Source of the DNA: Arthrobacter humicola
GTDB taxonomy: Bacteria; Actinomycetota; Actinomycetes; Actinomycetales; Micrococcaceae
Assembly: GCF_022803015.1 (NCBI RefSeq)
Contig: NZ_JAFKON010000003.1
Span: forward strand, 1 to 64,000
Direction: 5' to 3'
Length of the DNA: 64,000 nucleotides
Position numbers and translations under genes: made by a program. This document shows positions 42,900 through 51,037 of the stretch, piece by piece; the first letter of the stretch is position 1; the number at the start of each line of letters is the position of its first letter. The notes beneath the pieces are model-generated. The model saw only the letters and a list, made by a program, of their open reading frames with translations. It was not told the DNA's origin and ran no database searches.

Positions 42900-43025
42900 G
42901 ATTTTGGCAAAATGCCGCATATTGTGCGCCCCGAAGACCACCCTGGCGTTCGGGCCCTTTTCCAACCTTCGCACGCCCGGTTGGGGACCCTAGGGTCCTC
43001 TCGTCACCAATTCAAAGGAGAACAG

Positions 43026-43425
43026 ATGAAACCCATCCCGGACGTCAGCCGCAGGAGCGTGCTGCGGGCCTTCACGGTGTCCGTAGCAGTAGCAGGCACC
43101 GCCTTCGCCATGGCATCCACCGGCAGCCCCGCCACCGCAGCACCCACACAGATGGCCGCAACGCCTGACGCCGGCCAGCGGCCGTTGGGGCACCGTCACC
43201 TGATCGGTGTCCTCTAGAAGCACCCAAACGTTCAGTCCCCCAACGATGTGAGGAGAACCAGCTTTGACCACCGTCTACGACGTCACCACCTGGAGCGTGC
43301 CAGGGAATCCCCCGGCTACCCCGTACAACGACATCGGGCTCATCATCAACAGCATCATCGCTGACATCAAGAGCCAGCAGACCAGTCAGGCATCCAAGCC
43401 CGGCGCCGTCATCTACGCGCCCGGA
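43026..43425 (+). pseudogene. Tat-exported inulin fructotransferase (GH91), truncated
   Basis: ATG 43026, preceded by AAAGGAG, encodes a twin-arginine leader (VSRRSVLRAFTVSVAVAGTA, cleavage-like ATAAPTQ). This frame stops at 43217. From TTG 43264 another frame resumes GH91 homology: TTVYDVTTWSVPGNPPATPY, then NSIIADIKSQQ and KPGAVIYAPG, equivalent to residues 5-56 of the intracellular paralogue. It ends abruptly at about 43425 against a resolvase relic. Together they look like the start of a secreted inulin fructotransferase, lost by a frameshift plus truncation. It is divergent from the DFA operon and shares its operator region. Confidence 0.75.
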
Positions 43426-43796
43426 TCAGATCTGCCTCAAACTCGGCCACCATTCAGGACGTTGAACAGCAGCCGGCCTACGGGGTCAGTCGGATCGTGG
43501 GTGCTGCCGCCGAGACTGAGGACTACCCCTTTGGCCGTCAGCTCGTCAGCTATACCCCGGGCATCGGAAAGGGAACGCGCCAAACGGTCCAGCTTGGTCA
43601 CCACCAGCGTATCGCCGGCTCGGCATGCCGCCATCGCTTCACGGAGTCCAGGGCGAACCCGGTTAGATCCCGTCAGTCCGTGATCGACGAAGATCTGCTT
43701 CTCTTCAACACCAAGGGCAAGGAGAGCGTTTCGTTGGCCGGTTAGGTCTTGGTCGTTTGTCGAGACTCTGGCATAACCGATCTTCATTCCAGTCAT
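43421..43796 (-). pseudogene. Serine resolvase N-terminal domain, truncated, at the GH91 breakpoint
   Basis: From ATG 43796 (or 43787) the frame encodes KIGYARVSTNDQDLTGQRNA (nucleophile Ser in ARVS), GDTLVVTKLDRLARSLSDAR and HDPTDPVGRLLFNVL. A 1-nt loss near 43455 then shifts the frame; the E-helix continues as MVAEFEADLIRAR up to the junction. The helix-turn-helix is missing. Its 5' flank (about 43909-43930, accggcttgcgggc) resembles the flanks of the relics at 53.3 and 63.6 kb. Confidence 0.8.
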
Positions 43797-44074
43797 GAGG
43801 AACAGGGTTGCAGCAATCCCCCCGTCACCGTGCATTTGATCGTGCGGGTCTTACGTACATGGCCTAGGCCAGTAACTGCAAGGGACGTGCGGCACGTTTC
43901 CTGGGCACGGTGATCGACCGGCTTGCGGGCACTATGCACCGATGCAGACGTAATCCTCTTTATCATCTCGTGCACGAGATGACGTTAAATTCTCTATGAC
44001 TCGGGACACATTCATGGAATTGCCGACTTCGTAGAGACTCCGCCAGCTGAGCTGTCCGCGATGCGCGCTCGTCG

Positions 44075-44692
44075 CTACTGAGCGTGGTGAACGTAGAGGT
44101 CGCGGAGCAGCGCGATCTCGGCTCCGTGGTGCAGGATCTCCTGGTTCTCCCACCACACGATCGACGGAAACGTCTCCTCGGCATCGCTGCCGTACGGGTA
44201 GCTGCTTAGCCCGGTCCGGTCATAGTCGGACTCATCGACACTGAGTAGTACCCGGCGCCAGTCGGCTGCGGCCTGACGGAACCTCTCGATAGCGCCGGCT
44301 GCATCTGGTCGTGATTCGTACGTCGCTCGATCGAACGTTCGGTCGCCCCCGAGGTGGTTGGATCGGCCCAACAGCGTTTCGGAGATGTGGTCAAGCCGCC
44401 AGGCGATCGTCGTGAGGGGCGGAGGCCACGGACTTTCGGGGGCGCCGTCTCGCCCCCACTCACCCGCGCCGATGAGCTTGATGGCGCCCGGTCCGGGCCC
44501 ATCGGCGCGCCTCCGTACAGACCAGCACGCGTCGACCGGTTCCCAGAGGTACTCGGCGTCCGTCAGTACCGGTACGTCGACATCGCTGTCATCACCCGAG
44601 TTGCTGGTGGGCCCGGCGAGGCGAGTGAGAAGTCGTTCCGTCGCCCAGTCGTACTGCTCGAGCAGTGGCTTGAGGCGCTCGTTGGTCATCAT
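44075..44692 (-). CDS. DinB-superfamily protein
   Basis: A 205-residue four-helix-bundle protein of the DinB/DUF664-like group: LLEQYDWATERLLTRLAG at the N-terminus, then TTIAWRLDHISETLLGRSNH and WWENQEILHHGAEIALLRDL, where spaced His residues (about three) form the usual metal site. Such proteins may be thiol-S-transferases or stress proteins. The ATG at 44692 (or 44689) is preferred; a TATAGG box just upstream suggests a very short leader. Single gene. Confidence 0.8.
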   Translation of the reverse strand: MMTNERLKPLLEQYDWATERLLTRLAGPTSNSGDDSDVDVPVLTDAEYLWEPVDACWSVRRRADGPGPGAIKLIGAGEWGRDGAPESPWPPPLTTIAWRLDHISETLLGRSNHLGGDRTFDRATYESRPDAAGAIERFRQAAADWRRVLLSVDESDYDRTGLSSYPYGSDAEETFPSIVWWENQEILHHGAEIALLRDLYVHHAQ

Positions 44693-44833
44693 GGCATGTA
44701 GCCTATACTCCACGAAATGCCGTTAGGCGCCTACGCGCGGTCGATGTTCGTACTTCGGAGCATCCGCTGGCTGGCCACGACCAAGTGCCCGCCAAGGGAT
44801 CCGCTGACGTTCGCCCGTGGTCTGTCCGAACTT

Positions 44834-45202
44834 TCAACTGTCGGTACTGGCCTTCTTTCGGGCTCCCAGAACGCAGAACTCGTTGCCTTCTGGATCCTCA
44901 AGTACAGTCCACGGCCGCTCGCCTTGACCAACATCGACCCTGCGGGCACCCAGAGCGACCATCCGCTCGACCTCGGCCGCTGGATCGTCCGGCCGAAAAT
45001 CGAGGTGAAGACGATTCTTTGTTACCTTCGAATCTGCCACCGGCACGAAGACCAACCCTGGCAACCGGTCCGGTGCAGAACGAATTTCGAACTCATCGTC
45101 AGCTTCCAAAGTCACGACCCAACCCAAAGCTTTGGCCCACCAAAGTCCAAGCTCGGCCGGTCGTGCCGAATCGACAATTACTTGTTCCCATTCAAGACTC
45201 AT
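44834..45202 (-). CDS. VOC-family (glyoxalase-like) protein
   Basis: A 122-residue vicinal-oxygen-chelate domain: EWEQVIVDSARPAELGLWWA, LGWVVTLEADDEF, then KNRLHLDFRPDDPAAEVERM and WTVLEDPEGNEFCVLG, the normal 'glyoxalase-like domain' order. The His and Glu metal-type positions are present. ATG 45202 with GTGGA upstream is preferred to the ATG at 45256. Function unknown; many homologues bind or modify small toxic molecules. Confidence 0.82.
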   Translation of the reverse strand: MSLEWEQVIVDSARPAELGLWWAKALGWVVTLEADDEFEIRSAPDRLPGLVFVPVADSKVTKNRLHLDFRPDDPAAEVERMVALGARRVDVGQGERPWTVLEDPEGNEFCVLGARKKASTDS

Positions 45203-45280
45203 GCGTTCCACTCTACTGAGCCGGGCCCCTGCCCGGTGAAGAATCCCTGCGGTCACCAGGGCGTCCGCTGAACCACCGGC

Positions 45281-45787
45281 TTACGGGCGCCGTTGAAGGG
45301 CACGATCGTTTTCAGTTACGGTCCGCGACGCGTTACTCGGAGAAAGCTCGGAGAACGCAGCCCCCTGCGCGCGCTGAGTGCGTGACGCTTGAGGATTCAG
45401 GTCGGTGCACCATGCGGGATAGACGCGGAAACCGCGCTTGCCAGGATGCAGCTCGGAGCTGACGCATCCGAGCGAGATCAGGTGCTCCGTGGTGAATTGG
45501 AAGACCCCGAACCGTTCCTGCTCCTCTGCGAAGACGAGCAGTCCAGACATCGACTCGTCAGCCGTGAAGGGCCTGGTCGATCCGCCTTCGTCGCGCTTCC
45601 AGACCGCGACGAAGGCGCCCGGCTTCGTCGGTGTGATCCGGGCGGTGCGGATTCGCCACTGCTCCTTCCCGATGCGTGCAACCCCAGATTCGTAGTCGCT
45701 GTTCTGTTCTTCAACCTGGATGACAGGCTGTGCATCGGCAGGAGCAGACGCAAGATCGATGAAGCGTTTGAATGCGTGGAAATTCAC
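45281..45787 (-). CDS. MepB-family protein
   Basis: A 168-residue protein resembling MepB: NSDYESGVARIGKEQWRIRT, ITPTKPGAFVAVWKRDEGGS, RFGVFQFTTEHLISLGCVSS and GKRGFRVYPAW are diagnostic. In staphylococci mepB belongs to the mepRAB operon, but its biochemical role is unknown. GTG 45787 begins where MepB homology starts; the open frame extends upstream into unrelated IS110 and ParB-like sequence (to 46264), an artefact of rearrangement. It is not linked to a transporter here. Confidence 0.75.
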   Translation of the reverse strand: MNFHAFKRFIDLASAPADAQPVIQVEEQNSDYESGVARIGKEQWRIRTARITPTKPGAFVAVWKRDEGGSTRPFTADESMSGLLVFAEEQERFGVFQFTTEHLISLGCVSSELHPGKRGFRVYPAWCTDLNPQASRTQRAQGAAFSELSPSNASRTVTENDRALQRRP

Positions 45788-45903
45788 TCTCAAACTGTAA
45801 TCGCTCAAGAATCCGGGCCTGAAACCTGTCCGGTTGACGATCCTTAACCGGACACCACCTGAACCGTAATCAAACCGAAGCCCGGCATGCTCAACCGGTG
45901 CTC

Positions 45904-46105
45904 CTATTCCGGGTAAGGGTCTGCCCCGGCAACCTGGGATCGGGCCGGTTCCGCGGTGGCGTAAAGGGCGTTGAGGTGGCGGTAGAGCGTTCGGGCGATG
46001 TAGCGCTTGAGGGATCTGCGGATTTCGCGGTAGCTGCGGCCTTCTTGGGTGCGTTTGGTGACGTAGTCCCGTGTTCCGGGTCGTGGGCCATCCGGGTCCG
46101 GGCTC
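45904..46105 (-). mobile_element. IS110-family transposase, C-terminal fragment
   Basis: The frame ending at TAG 45904 encodes RDYVTKRTQEGRSYREIRRS and LKRYIARTLYRHLNALY, the C-terminal tail of IS110/IS1111 transposases (the region after the Tnp_20 domain). About 60 residues remain; the RuvC-like and serine-containing domains are absent. Confidence 0.6.
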
Positions 46106-46330
46106 TCCCCCCGTCTTGGCTCCGGCCATCTCGGCGGCGACGGTTCCCTCGTACCCGCTGGCCGTTTCGGGGTGATGGGTGATGGCGTGGACGGTGAAGT
46201 GCTGCCAGCCCTTGGGCGGCTGCTTCTTCGCCAGCAGCGACTTCACGAATTCACGGCGGACCACAGTAGCTTCTCTGCACTTTTCAACCTCGGCCGGCTG
46301 GAGGTTCGGCTGATCCGCTCTGCGACCATG
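46106..46330 (-). pseudogene. ParB-like partition protein fragment
   Basis: The frame encodes EKCREATVVRREFVKSLLAK, then QPPKGWQHFTVHAITHHPET and GYEGTVAAEMAGAKTG. I recall this pattern from the C-terminal half of ParB-like proteins of arthrobacterial plasmids. It is fused in frame to IS110 sequence. Family assignment is from memory over a short piece. If correct, it hints at plasmid ancestry for this region. Confidence 0.35.
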
Positions 46331-46448
46331 ACGATGATTCCCTCCGGGCCGCGGACGCAGCAGAGCGGATCCGTCCCAGTTCCTTAGACGTGGAACACGA
46401 GTGGCGGGACGCCGACCGGACCTGTCCGGTGCGGCACGGATCCCGGAC

Positions 46449-46880
46449 CTAAACCTGGACGATGGACTCGATTGGCCGCGGGGAAGTGATCGGATCTGCG
46501 TGACGATGGAGAACTTTCCACTGTCCGTCCTCCAGGCGGAAAATCGTCGTCACGCGAAGAGAAATCGGGGATACTTCATCGGATCCGCCAACCTTGGCCC
46601 GGGCACGTTCAATTTCGACAGTGTATGCGAGTTCCGTCCCGACGTACCCCGAGATTCGCTCGAAGTTGATGGGCTCGCCCTCCCTCAGTTGAGAAACCGC
46701 CCGCTCCATCGTCTGCTCAACTGCACTCCAGCCCCGAGCCGGCAGGCCGAGCGGATTGGCCAGTGAGACGTCGTCCCGCCTCGAAAACAGCTTCTTCTGC
46801 AGCTCCGGGTCTCCCCTGACGAACGCATCGAGCGCTCGGTGGTACTGCTCAACCACACGATCTAGATCGGACCCCGACAT
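46449..46880 (-). CDS. SnoaL-like / nuclear transport factor 2-fold protein
   Basis: A 143-residue single-domain protein: SDLDRVVEQYHRALDAFVRG, LFSRRDDVSLANPLGLPARG, RISGYVGTELAYTVEIERAR and RVTTIFRLEDGQWKVLHRHA DP follow the usual NTF2/DUF4440 strand order. GGAGG lies 5 nt before ATG 46880. The end of the small membrane gene upstream overlaps its start by 19 bp, so they are probably co-translated. Catalytic role unknown. Confidence 0.82.
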   Translation of the reverse strand: MSGSDLDRVVEQYHRALDAFVRGDPELQKKLFSRRDDVSLANPLGLPARGWSAVEQTMERAVSQLREGEPINFERISGYVGTELAYTVEIERARAKVGGSDEVSPISLRVTTIFRLEDGQWKVLHRHADPITSPRPIESIVQV

Positions 46881-47089
46881 TGGTTCCTCCAGCCTCGCTT
46901 CTGCGCCGGCGCGGCCCGGCGCGCCGGGCCCTGTATTCGGCCATCGTGGCACCGTTCACGAATGATGTCTACAAACGATTTCCTGGCGCCGAGACCGATC
47001 AGGAATGCAGAAGCGCTGGCACAGGCCGCGCCTACGAAGCTAGCGACAACTCCGCACAACGACCACGCCAGCCCACAAATGCCTGACAC
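46862..47089 (-). CDS. Small membrane protein, 75 aa
   Basis: GTG 47089 has AAGGAGG at 6-nt spacing, a strong site. Residues 2-32 (LAWSLCGVVASFVGAACASA) form one or two helices, followed by a basic tail (RKSFVDIIRERCHDGRIQGP). Its end overlaps the SnoaL-like gene. Family not recognised. Confidence 0.5.
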   Translation of the reverse strand: MSGICGLAWSLCGVVASFVGAACASASAFLIGLGARKSFVDIIRERCHDGRIQGPARRAAPAQKRGWRNQCRGPI

Positions 47090-47279
47090 AAGCAACCTCC
47101 TTCACCGCAGCCGTATGCAGCCAAGATGCGTGATTTCGTGTCCATTGATGGCAAAGGCGCCTAGATTCGCCCCATGGGGACGCAGGAAACGTTGGACCGG
47201 CATTGTTGACTGGCTGAACATTAGGATCCGTTTACGTCTCGCTGCTGGGGGCAACCAGCGGGCCTACCGCACCGACGCC

Positions 47280-47818
47280 TTACAATTTTTTCGCGACGTA
47301 CCACCGGGCGTGAGCGACCAACTGGGTGGTCAATGGCGAGGCGCCGTTCCGGAGCCAGACCAGTACGGTCGGCATGGGGAGAGACACCCCAACAAACGGG
47401 CGCCACACGACGCCGGGAGGATCACCTGGTACCACCTGATGCGGCGTTTTGAACGACACGCCAAGGCCGGCAGCCACCAGGCTCATGGTGGTGGCTATGC
47501 TCGGCGACCAGCGGTGCGGGCCCAGAATCATCCCTTCATCCACCAGCAAACCCAGTACCCGCTCGCGAACATCCGGGTCGCCGTCGCGCTGTAACCAGAT
47601 CAGAGCCTGGCCATTCAGATCCAGGGGACTGATTGCTGCCAGCTTTGCCAGCCGGCTGCCGGATGGAAGGGCAACCCCCATCGGCCCGGTTTCCAGGGTC
47701 AGCACACCGAGCCGTTCGTCGGAGGGTGGCACGGCGTGAATGAAAACAGCGTCAAACTCGCCCTCAAGAAGTTTTTGGACTCCTTCCCTTGCTGCCGCAG
47801 GTTTGACGTCTACCTCAT
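47280..47818 (-). pseudogene. LysR-family regulator, C-terminal effector-domain fragment
   Basis: The frame runs from about 47818 as DVKPAAAREGVQKLLEGEFD AVFIHAVPP, then SDERLGVLTLETGPMGVALP and ATTMSLVAAGLGVSFKTP, ending at 47280. This is the LysR periplasmic-binding-like domain. The helix-turn-helix and first part of the domain are missing, replaced by an oxidoreductase fragment upstream. Confidence 0.65.
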
Positions 47819-48229
47819 TCCGACAGTGCCGTGGACGGATATGCGCGAGCTTTCAAACCATTCGAGGCGGTCGTGGCTGTCGAAGCTGAAGGCAGCGGAC
47901 AAGGACAGGGTCACCACGTTGTGTTTCAAGTCCAGCCCGGAGGCGGCCACGCCCAGCTTCCACTCGGCGCCGACTTCACGCCGCCGCGGCAAGGTAGTGT
48001 CGGCTGAGCTCGCCCAGCCGGTCTGCACCTGCTTGGAGAGCGGGGGCCGGTCATAGAGCGCCTCCGGCTCGTCACCGATCATGGTCAGCGAGCCGGCGAA
48101 CCCCTCGGCGCGCAACTGCTCTGCAGCCTTCAGCCCGGCCAGCGACGCGCCCACGATTACGATGCGGCCCTCGCGGCGCAGGCGGTCATTGCCCTCGGCC
48201 GCCGGGGGTGGTGTCGGCAGATCGGCCAT
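47819..48229 (-). pseudogene. FAD/NAD(P)-dependent oxidoreductase (ferredoxin-reductase type), N-terminal fragment
   Basis: From ATG 48229: GRIVIVGASLAGLKAAEQLR is the FAD Rossmann loop and EPEALYDRPPLSKQVQTGW the Rieske-type ferredoxin reductase motif, followed by KLGVAASGLDLKHNVVTLS. After about 105 residues the homology ends and the sequence joins LysR-derived DNA. NAD-binding and C-terminal domains are missing. Confidence 0.7.
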
Positions 48230-48427
48230 GTCGGCTTGAAGCGCCTATACCGGGCACGCCGCACCGCAGAACATCTGATTTCCCTCATGGTGAAGGACAT
48301 ATCCCCTCATCTTGATGTTTGCCGGTTACACGCCGGGAAACGCAAGACCTGGAACTAACGAGGCGCCGGGCACCTGTGGCACTGCTCAGACAGGAATGGG
48401 CCTTTACGGATGGAGCTTGGCCTCTCG

Positions 48428-48679
48428 TCACTCATGACGTTTGGCGGCACGTCGTGCCTTCCGATTTTCCTGCCACGTGTACAGGGGAACGAAGACCAGC
48501 AAAAGGGCTGTACCCATCCCGGCGACAGCTCGAAGCAATTCATAAGTGATCGTCAACAGCGGGGACGAGCCGTTGTCTAAGCCCCTGAGAATGAGTGCCG
48601 CGGCGAAAGCAACAACGGTCACGATGAGAGCGATCAGGGTTGCTTTCCGCAGACGAACTCTGGCTAGCAAGGCTGTCAT
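48428..48679 (-). CDS. Small two-helix membrane protein, 83 aa
   Basis: The peptide has helices at about residues 14-33 (LIALIVTVVAFAAALILRGL) and 42-67, and a strongly basic tail (ENRKARRAAKRHE). No clear ribosome site precedes ATG 48679. It begins a run of small minus-strand membrane genes. Family unknown. Confidence 0.5.
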   Translation of the reverse strand: MTALLARVRLRKATLIALIVTVVAFAAALILRGLDNGSSPLLTITYELLRAVAGMGTALLLVFVPLYTWQENRKARRAAKRHE

Positions 48680-48765
48680 TGAAGGGTCCGATCTGTTGGT
48701 CGCGGAACTGACGGATACGAAATGGCACGATTAGAGGCCGCCCGTCGACTATCTCTTTCCCATGA

Positions 48766-49314
48766 TTACCCCAGTCGCGCTTCGATGAGCGTCAAGCCAG
48801 GCTCCCCGGTGGCGAAGTGGAGCTGACCTCTATCAGTTGCGAGGGCCACGATCCCCCAGTTCTTCTTCAGCTCGCGAGGCCGCTTCGGGGGCGGCTCGAT
48901 CTGGCCCTGGCGCCCGACGTCCGAGAACACAGTGATCTTGCCTTCGGGCTCACCCTTGTCGATGTAGTCGGGCTGGAACTTGAACGTGCCGGTTCCGATT
49001 TCGGCGAAACCCGGCAACCACCGGCCGCGGAGGGAATCGGGATGCGAGTCCGCATACCGGAGTGCGCATTCGATGACGCCGCGCTCGGCGTCGCGAGCCA
49101 GCCGCTCTTTCCGTTCGGGAACTGCCTTGTAGACCAGCAGGAACGATCCGAGGCCCATGATGACAACAGTCAATGCAGTGGATCCCCAGAAGCCCAGGTC
49201 ATCGCGGACGACGCTTGAGGCCATAGTCGCGACGAAGAGCAGCCAGAACTGTGAGGTGACAGCGGCCTTTTCCCACCTGCCCCGGGGTGAGGGCTTCAGC
49301 ATCTCAACAGCCAT
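48766..49314 (-). CDS. Two-helix membrane protein with a C-terminal soluble domain
   Basis: A 182-residue protein: two helices near residues 20-70 (FWLLFVATMASSVVRDDLGF and STALTVVIMGLGSFLLVYK), then a basic linker and a C-terminal domain of about 100 residues (GTGTFKFQPDYIDKGEPEGK, KKNWGIVALATDRGQLHFAT) that resembles a small PH-like or beta-sandwich fold. ATG 49314 lies directly after CGGAG, so the start is uncertain (49302 also possible). Family not recognised. Confidence 0.6.
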   Translation of the reverse strand: MAVEMLKPSPRGRWEKAAVTSQFWLLFVATMASSVVRDDLGFWGSTALTVVIMGLGSFLLVYKAVPERKERLARDAERGVIECALRYADSHPDSLRGRWLPGFAEIGTGTFKFQPDYIDKGEPEGKITVFSDVGRQGQIEPPPKRPRELKKNWGIVALATDRGQLHFATGEPGLTLIEARLG

Positions 49315-49468
49315 CTCCGCTTCTACTCCTCTACGATCGTGCGTTGCCCCACTGCTGGCACTAGCCGTGGGCGGTGCGGCACCGACTGTCCTGGATAAGA
49401 TTCGGATCAACCCGTTGACGCTGTCAGAAATCCGGTCAATGCATAGAGCATCAAGCCGATCGCAACCA

Positions 49469-49597
49469 TTAGGAGGGCCAAGACGAGGCCCCGGCCCGGG
49501 AAAGGTTTCCCCGCGGAGGTCGTTTAGATCTCACGTAGAAGAAGCAACCCCAGAAGATGATTAGTCCGGCGGCGAGCGGGATATATGGCCTAACCAT
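49469..49597 (-). CDS. 42-aa membrane peptide, paralogue of the gene at 50089
   Basis: ATG 49597 overlaps the end of the 79-aa gene upstream, indicating coupling. The peptide IPLAAGLIIFWGCFFYVRSK RP is a single helix followed by a basic anchor. The 37-aa peptide at 50089 reads IPLTAGLILLGACALYVRSK RP, so the two are clear paralogues sharing IPLxAGLI....C..YVRSKRP. Confidence 0.5.
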   Translation of the reverse strand: MVRPYIPLAAGLIIFWGCFFYVRSKRPPRGNLSRAGASSWPS

Positions 49598-49829
49598 CTG
49601 TCGGTTTCCTTGGTCTTCGGTTTGTGGCATCAACCTCGACAGAGGCTCCTCGCCCCTCACGCCGCACAAAGAGCTTGCACACGGCGATCACCAGGGCCAA
49701 GGCCAGCAACACGATGCCGCCTACCACGCGTGGCAAGGTCAGATCCAACAGACTCACTATGGCGAGGGCGATGAGAAAGCCGACTTGCCACCACGACGCC
49801 CGGGCAATCGCTGTGACCGCTCGCCCCAT
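49590..49829 (-). CDS. Small two-helix membrane protein, 79 aa
   Basis: AGGAGGTGA at 4-nt spacing before ATG 49829 is close to an ideal ribosome site. Helices span roughly residues 14-32 (WQVGFLIALAIVSLLDLTLP) and 35-53 (VGGIVLLALALVIAVCKLFV), followed by a charged tail. It is followed by the overlapping 42-aa gene. Family unknown. Confidence 0.6.
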   Translation of the reverse strand: MGRAVTAIARASWWQVGFLIALAIVSLLDLTLPRVVGGIVLLALALVIAVCKLFVRREGRGASVEVDATNRRPRKPTDG

Positions 49830-49890
49830 GACGTCACCTCCTAACTTTCTTCTCGTACAAACCCCGGACCGACGTCCGGTCTGTGGTCTT

Positions 49891-50085
49891 CTAGCGGGTA
49901 GTTACACCAGCCCTGCGTAAAGGAAAAAGCAGCCTACGCCAGCCAGGCAGAGCAGGAGGAATAGTGAATACTGCCCGCGGGTAAGTGGTCCTCCGCTCCC
50001 GGACCATCTGGCGGAGGCCAACCCCCAGCACGCCAATGGCAGCTATCGCAGCTGCAATGCCCAGGTAAAGAAATGCGGTGGCCAT
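49891..50085 (-). CDS. Small single-helix membrane protein, 64 aa
   Basis: GAGGAG precedes ATG 50085 and the gene starts 3 bp after the stop of the 37-aa gene, so it is coupled. The N-terminal helix FLYLGIAAAIAAIGVLGVGL is followed by RQMVRERRTTYPRAVF and a Pro/Arg-rich tail. No family recognised. Confidence 0.5.
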   Translation of the reverse strand: MATAFLYLGIAAAIAAIGVLGVGLRQMVRERRTTYPRAVFTIPPALPGWRRLLFPLRRAGVTTR

Positions 50086-50088
50086 AAG

Positions 50089-50202
50089 TCATCTCCTCGG
50101 GTGGCTTCCAGAACCATCGGGTCGCTTTGACCTCACGTAGAGAGCGCAGGCGCCGAGCAGAATTAGACCTGCGGTAAGAGGAATCAGTGGCCAATAGATC
50201 AT
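50089..50202 (-). CDS. 37-aa membrane peptide, paralogue of the gene at 49469
   Basis: This frame is too short for routine gene calling. ATG 50202 is preceded by GTGAGGGA. It encodes a single helix MIYWPLIPLTAGLILLGACA followed by LYVRSKRPDGSG. The shared IPLxAGLI...C..YVRSKRP with the 42-aa peptide, in the same operon-like order before or after a larger small-membrane gene, argues that it is translated. Confidence 0.45.
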   Translation of the reverse strand: MIYWPLIPLTAGLILLGACALYVRSKRPDGSGSHPRR

Positions 50203-50358
50203 TCCCTCACCACCCCGCCGAGAATGCCACGAAAGCCGCTCCGCCGCTTAGGCAGGCGATTGCCCTGGGCACCCGCCAGTGGACGCTCAATCTTGCTCCT
50301 TCCGGGGACTTCTCTGTCCCTTGCCTTCTTTCAGGCACTTCCACGGTCTGGCTCCTTA

Positions 50359-50395
50359 GGGGGACCCCGGACCGCGTATCGGTCCGGGGTCCCCC
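50359..50395. terminator. Strong hairpin terminator in the small-membrane-protein run
   Basis: A perfect 15-bp stem, gggggaccccggacc and its complement, with a 7-nt loop, 40 bp past the stop of the 77-aa gene. Confidence 0.75.
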
Positions 50396-50434
50396 GGCCG
50401 CCCCAACAGGGCCCGGGGAGTGCGACGACACTCG

Positions 50435-50668
50435 CTAGGTAATCCCTCGCTCTCCATCCTTAGTAGAGCGACGATGTTTGACGACAGCCAACCCGATCAG
50501 GTTTGCAGCGGCAAACCCCAGCGCCGCTGCCACCAGGATCACCTTGAAGGCAATCCAAATGGTTGGGATACATCTGTGAACAGTGCGAAAACCCCTGGGA
50601 GGAGTCCGGCGACGACCCTCCGACACTGGGAAAGAATCGCTTCTCTGCTGGCTTGTCTCTCTTTTCAC
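50435..50668 (-). CDS. Small single-helix membrane protein, 77 aa
   Basis: GTG 50668 opens a polar N-terminus of about 35 residues, a helix (WIAFKVILVAAALGFAAANL) and a basic C-terminus (VVKHRRSTKDGERG). An overlapping ATG at 50675 is in another frame without a helix. A strong terminator lies just downstream. Family unknown. Confidence 0.45.
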   Translation of the reverse strand: MKRETSQQRSDSFPVSEGRRRTPPRGFRTVHRCIPTIWIAFKVILVAAALGFAAANLIGLAVVKHRRSTKDGERGIT

Positions 50669-51037
50669 CGCTCATAATTTATGAGACGGCCAGTAGCCCG
50701 ATGCCCAGGCAGAGGGGTGGCGCCCCGCAACAATAAAGCCGGCGGCCTATCGCCACCGGCAGATCGATTTGAATGTTGCGGCAAGGGCCGCCCTCCCCAA
50801 CAAACATCGTGTCTCCAGACTTGGAACTGAGTGATGACGCTCACTTTAGACACCGCCTTTGTCCAATGACTAGAGAAGCATGCTTGTCATTTTCGTGATC
50901 GGGCATGACAGTTTGCGTAAAGACCGGGGTCGCCCCCGTAGGGGCAAAAGTCCTTTCCTTCCTGCTCTATGCCAGCTGCCCTACAGGTAGTAGCCTCTCG
51001 ATTACGCCGACGATGGCCTAGAAAATTGGGGGAATAC
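50669..51037. other. Divergent intergenic region
   Basis: 369 bp between the minus-strand small-gene run and the plus-strand set. A gccgg...ccggc hairpin lies near 50750-50771. No convincing gene seen. Confidence 0.35.

Noticed and set aside
43264..43683. 139-aa plus-strand protein beginning like GH91
   Set aside because: Only the first 54 residues are GH91; the rest is antisense resolvase sequence, so it was treated as a truncated gene.
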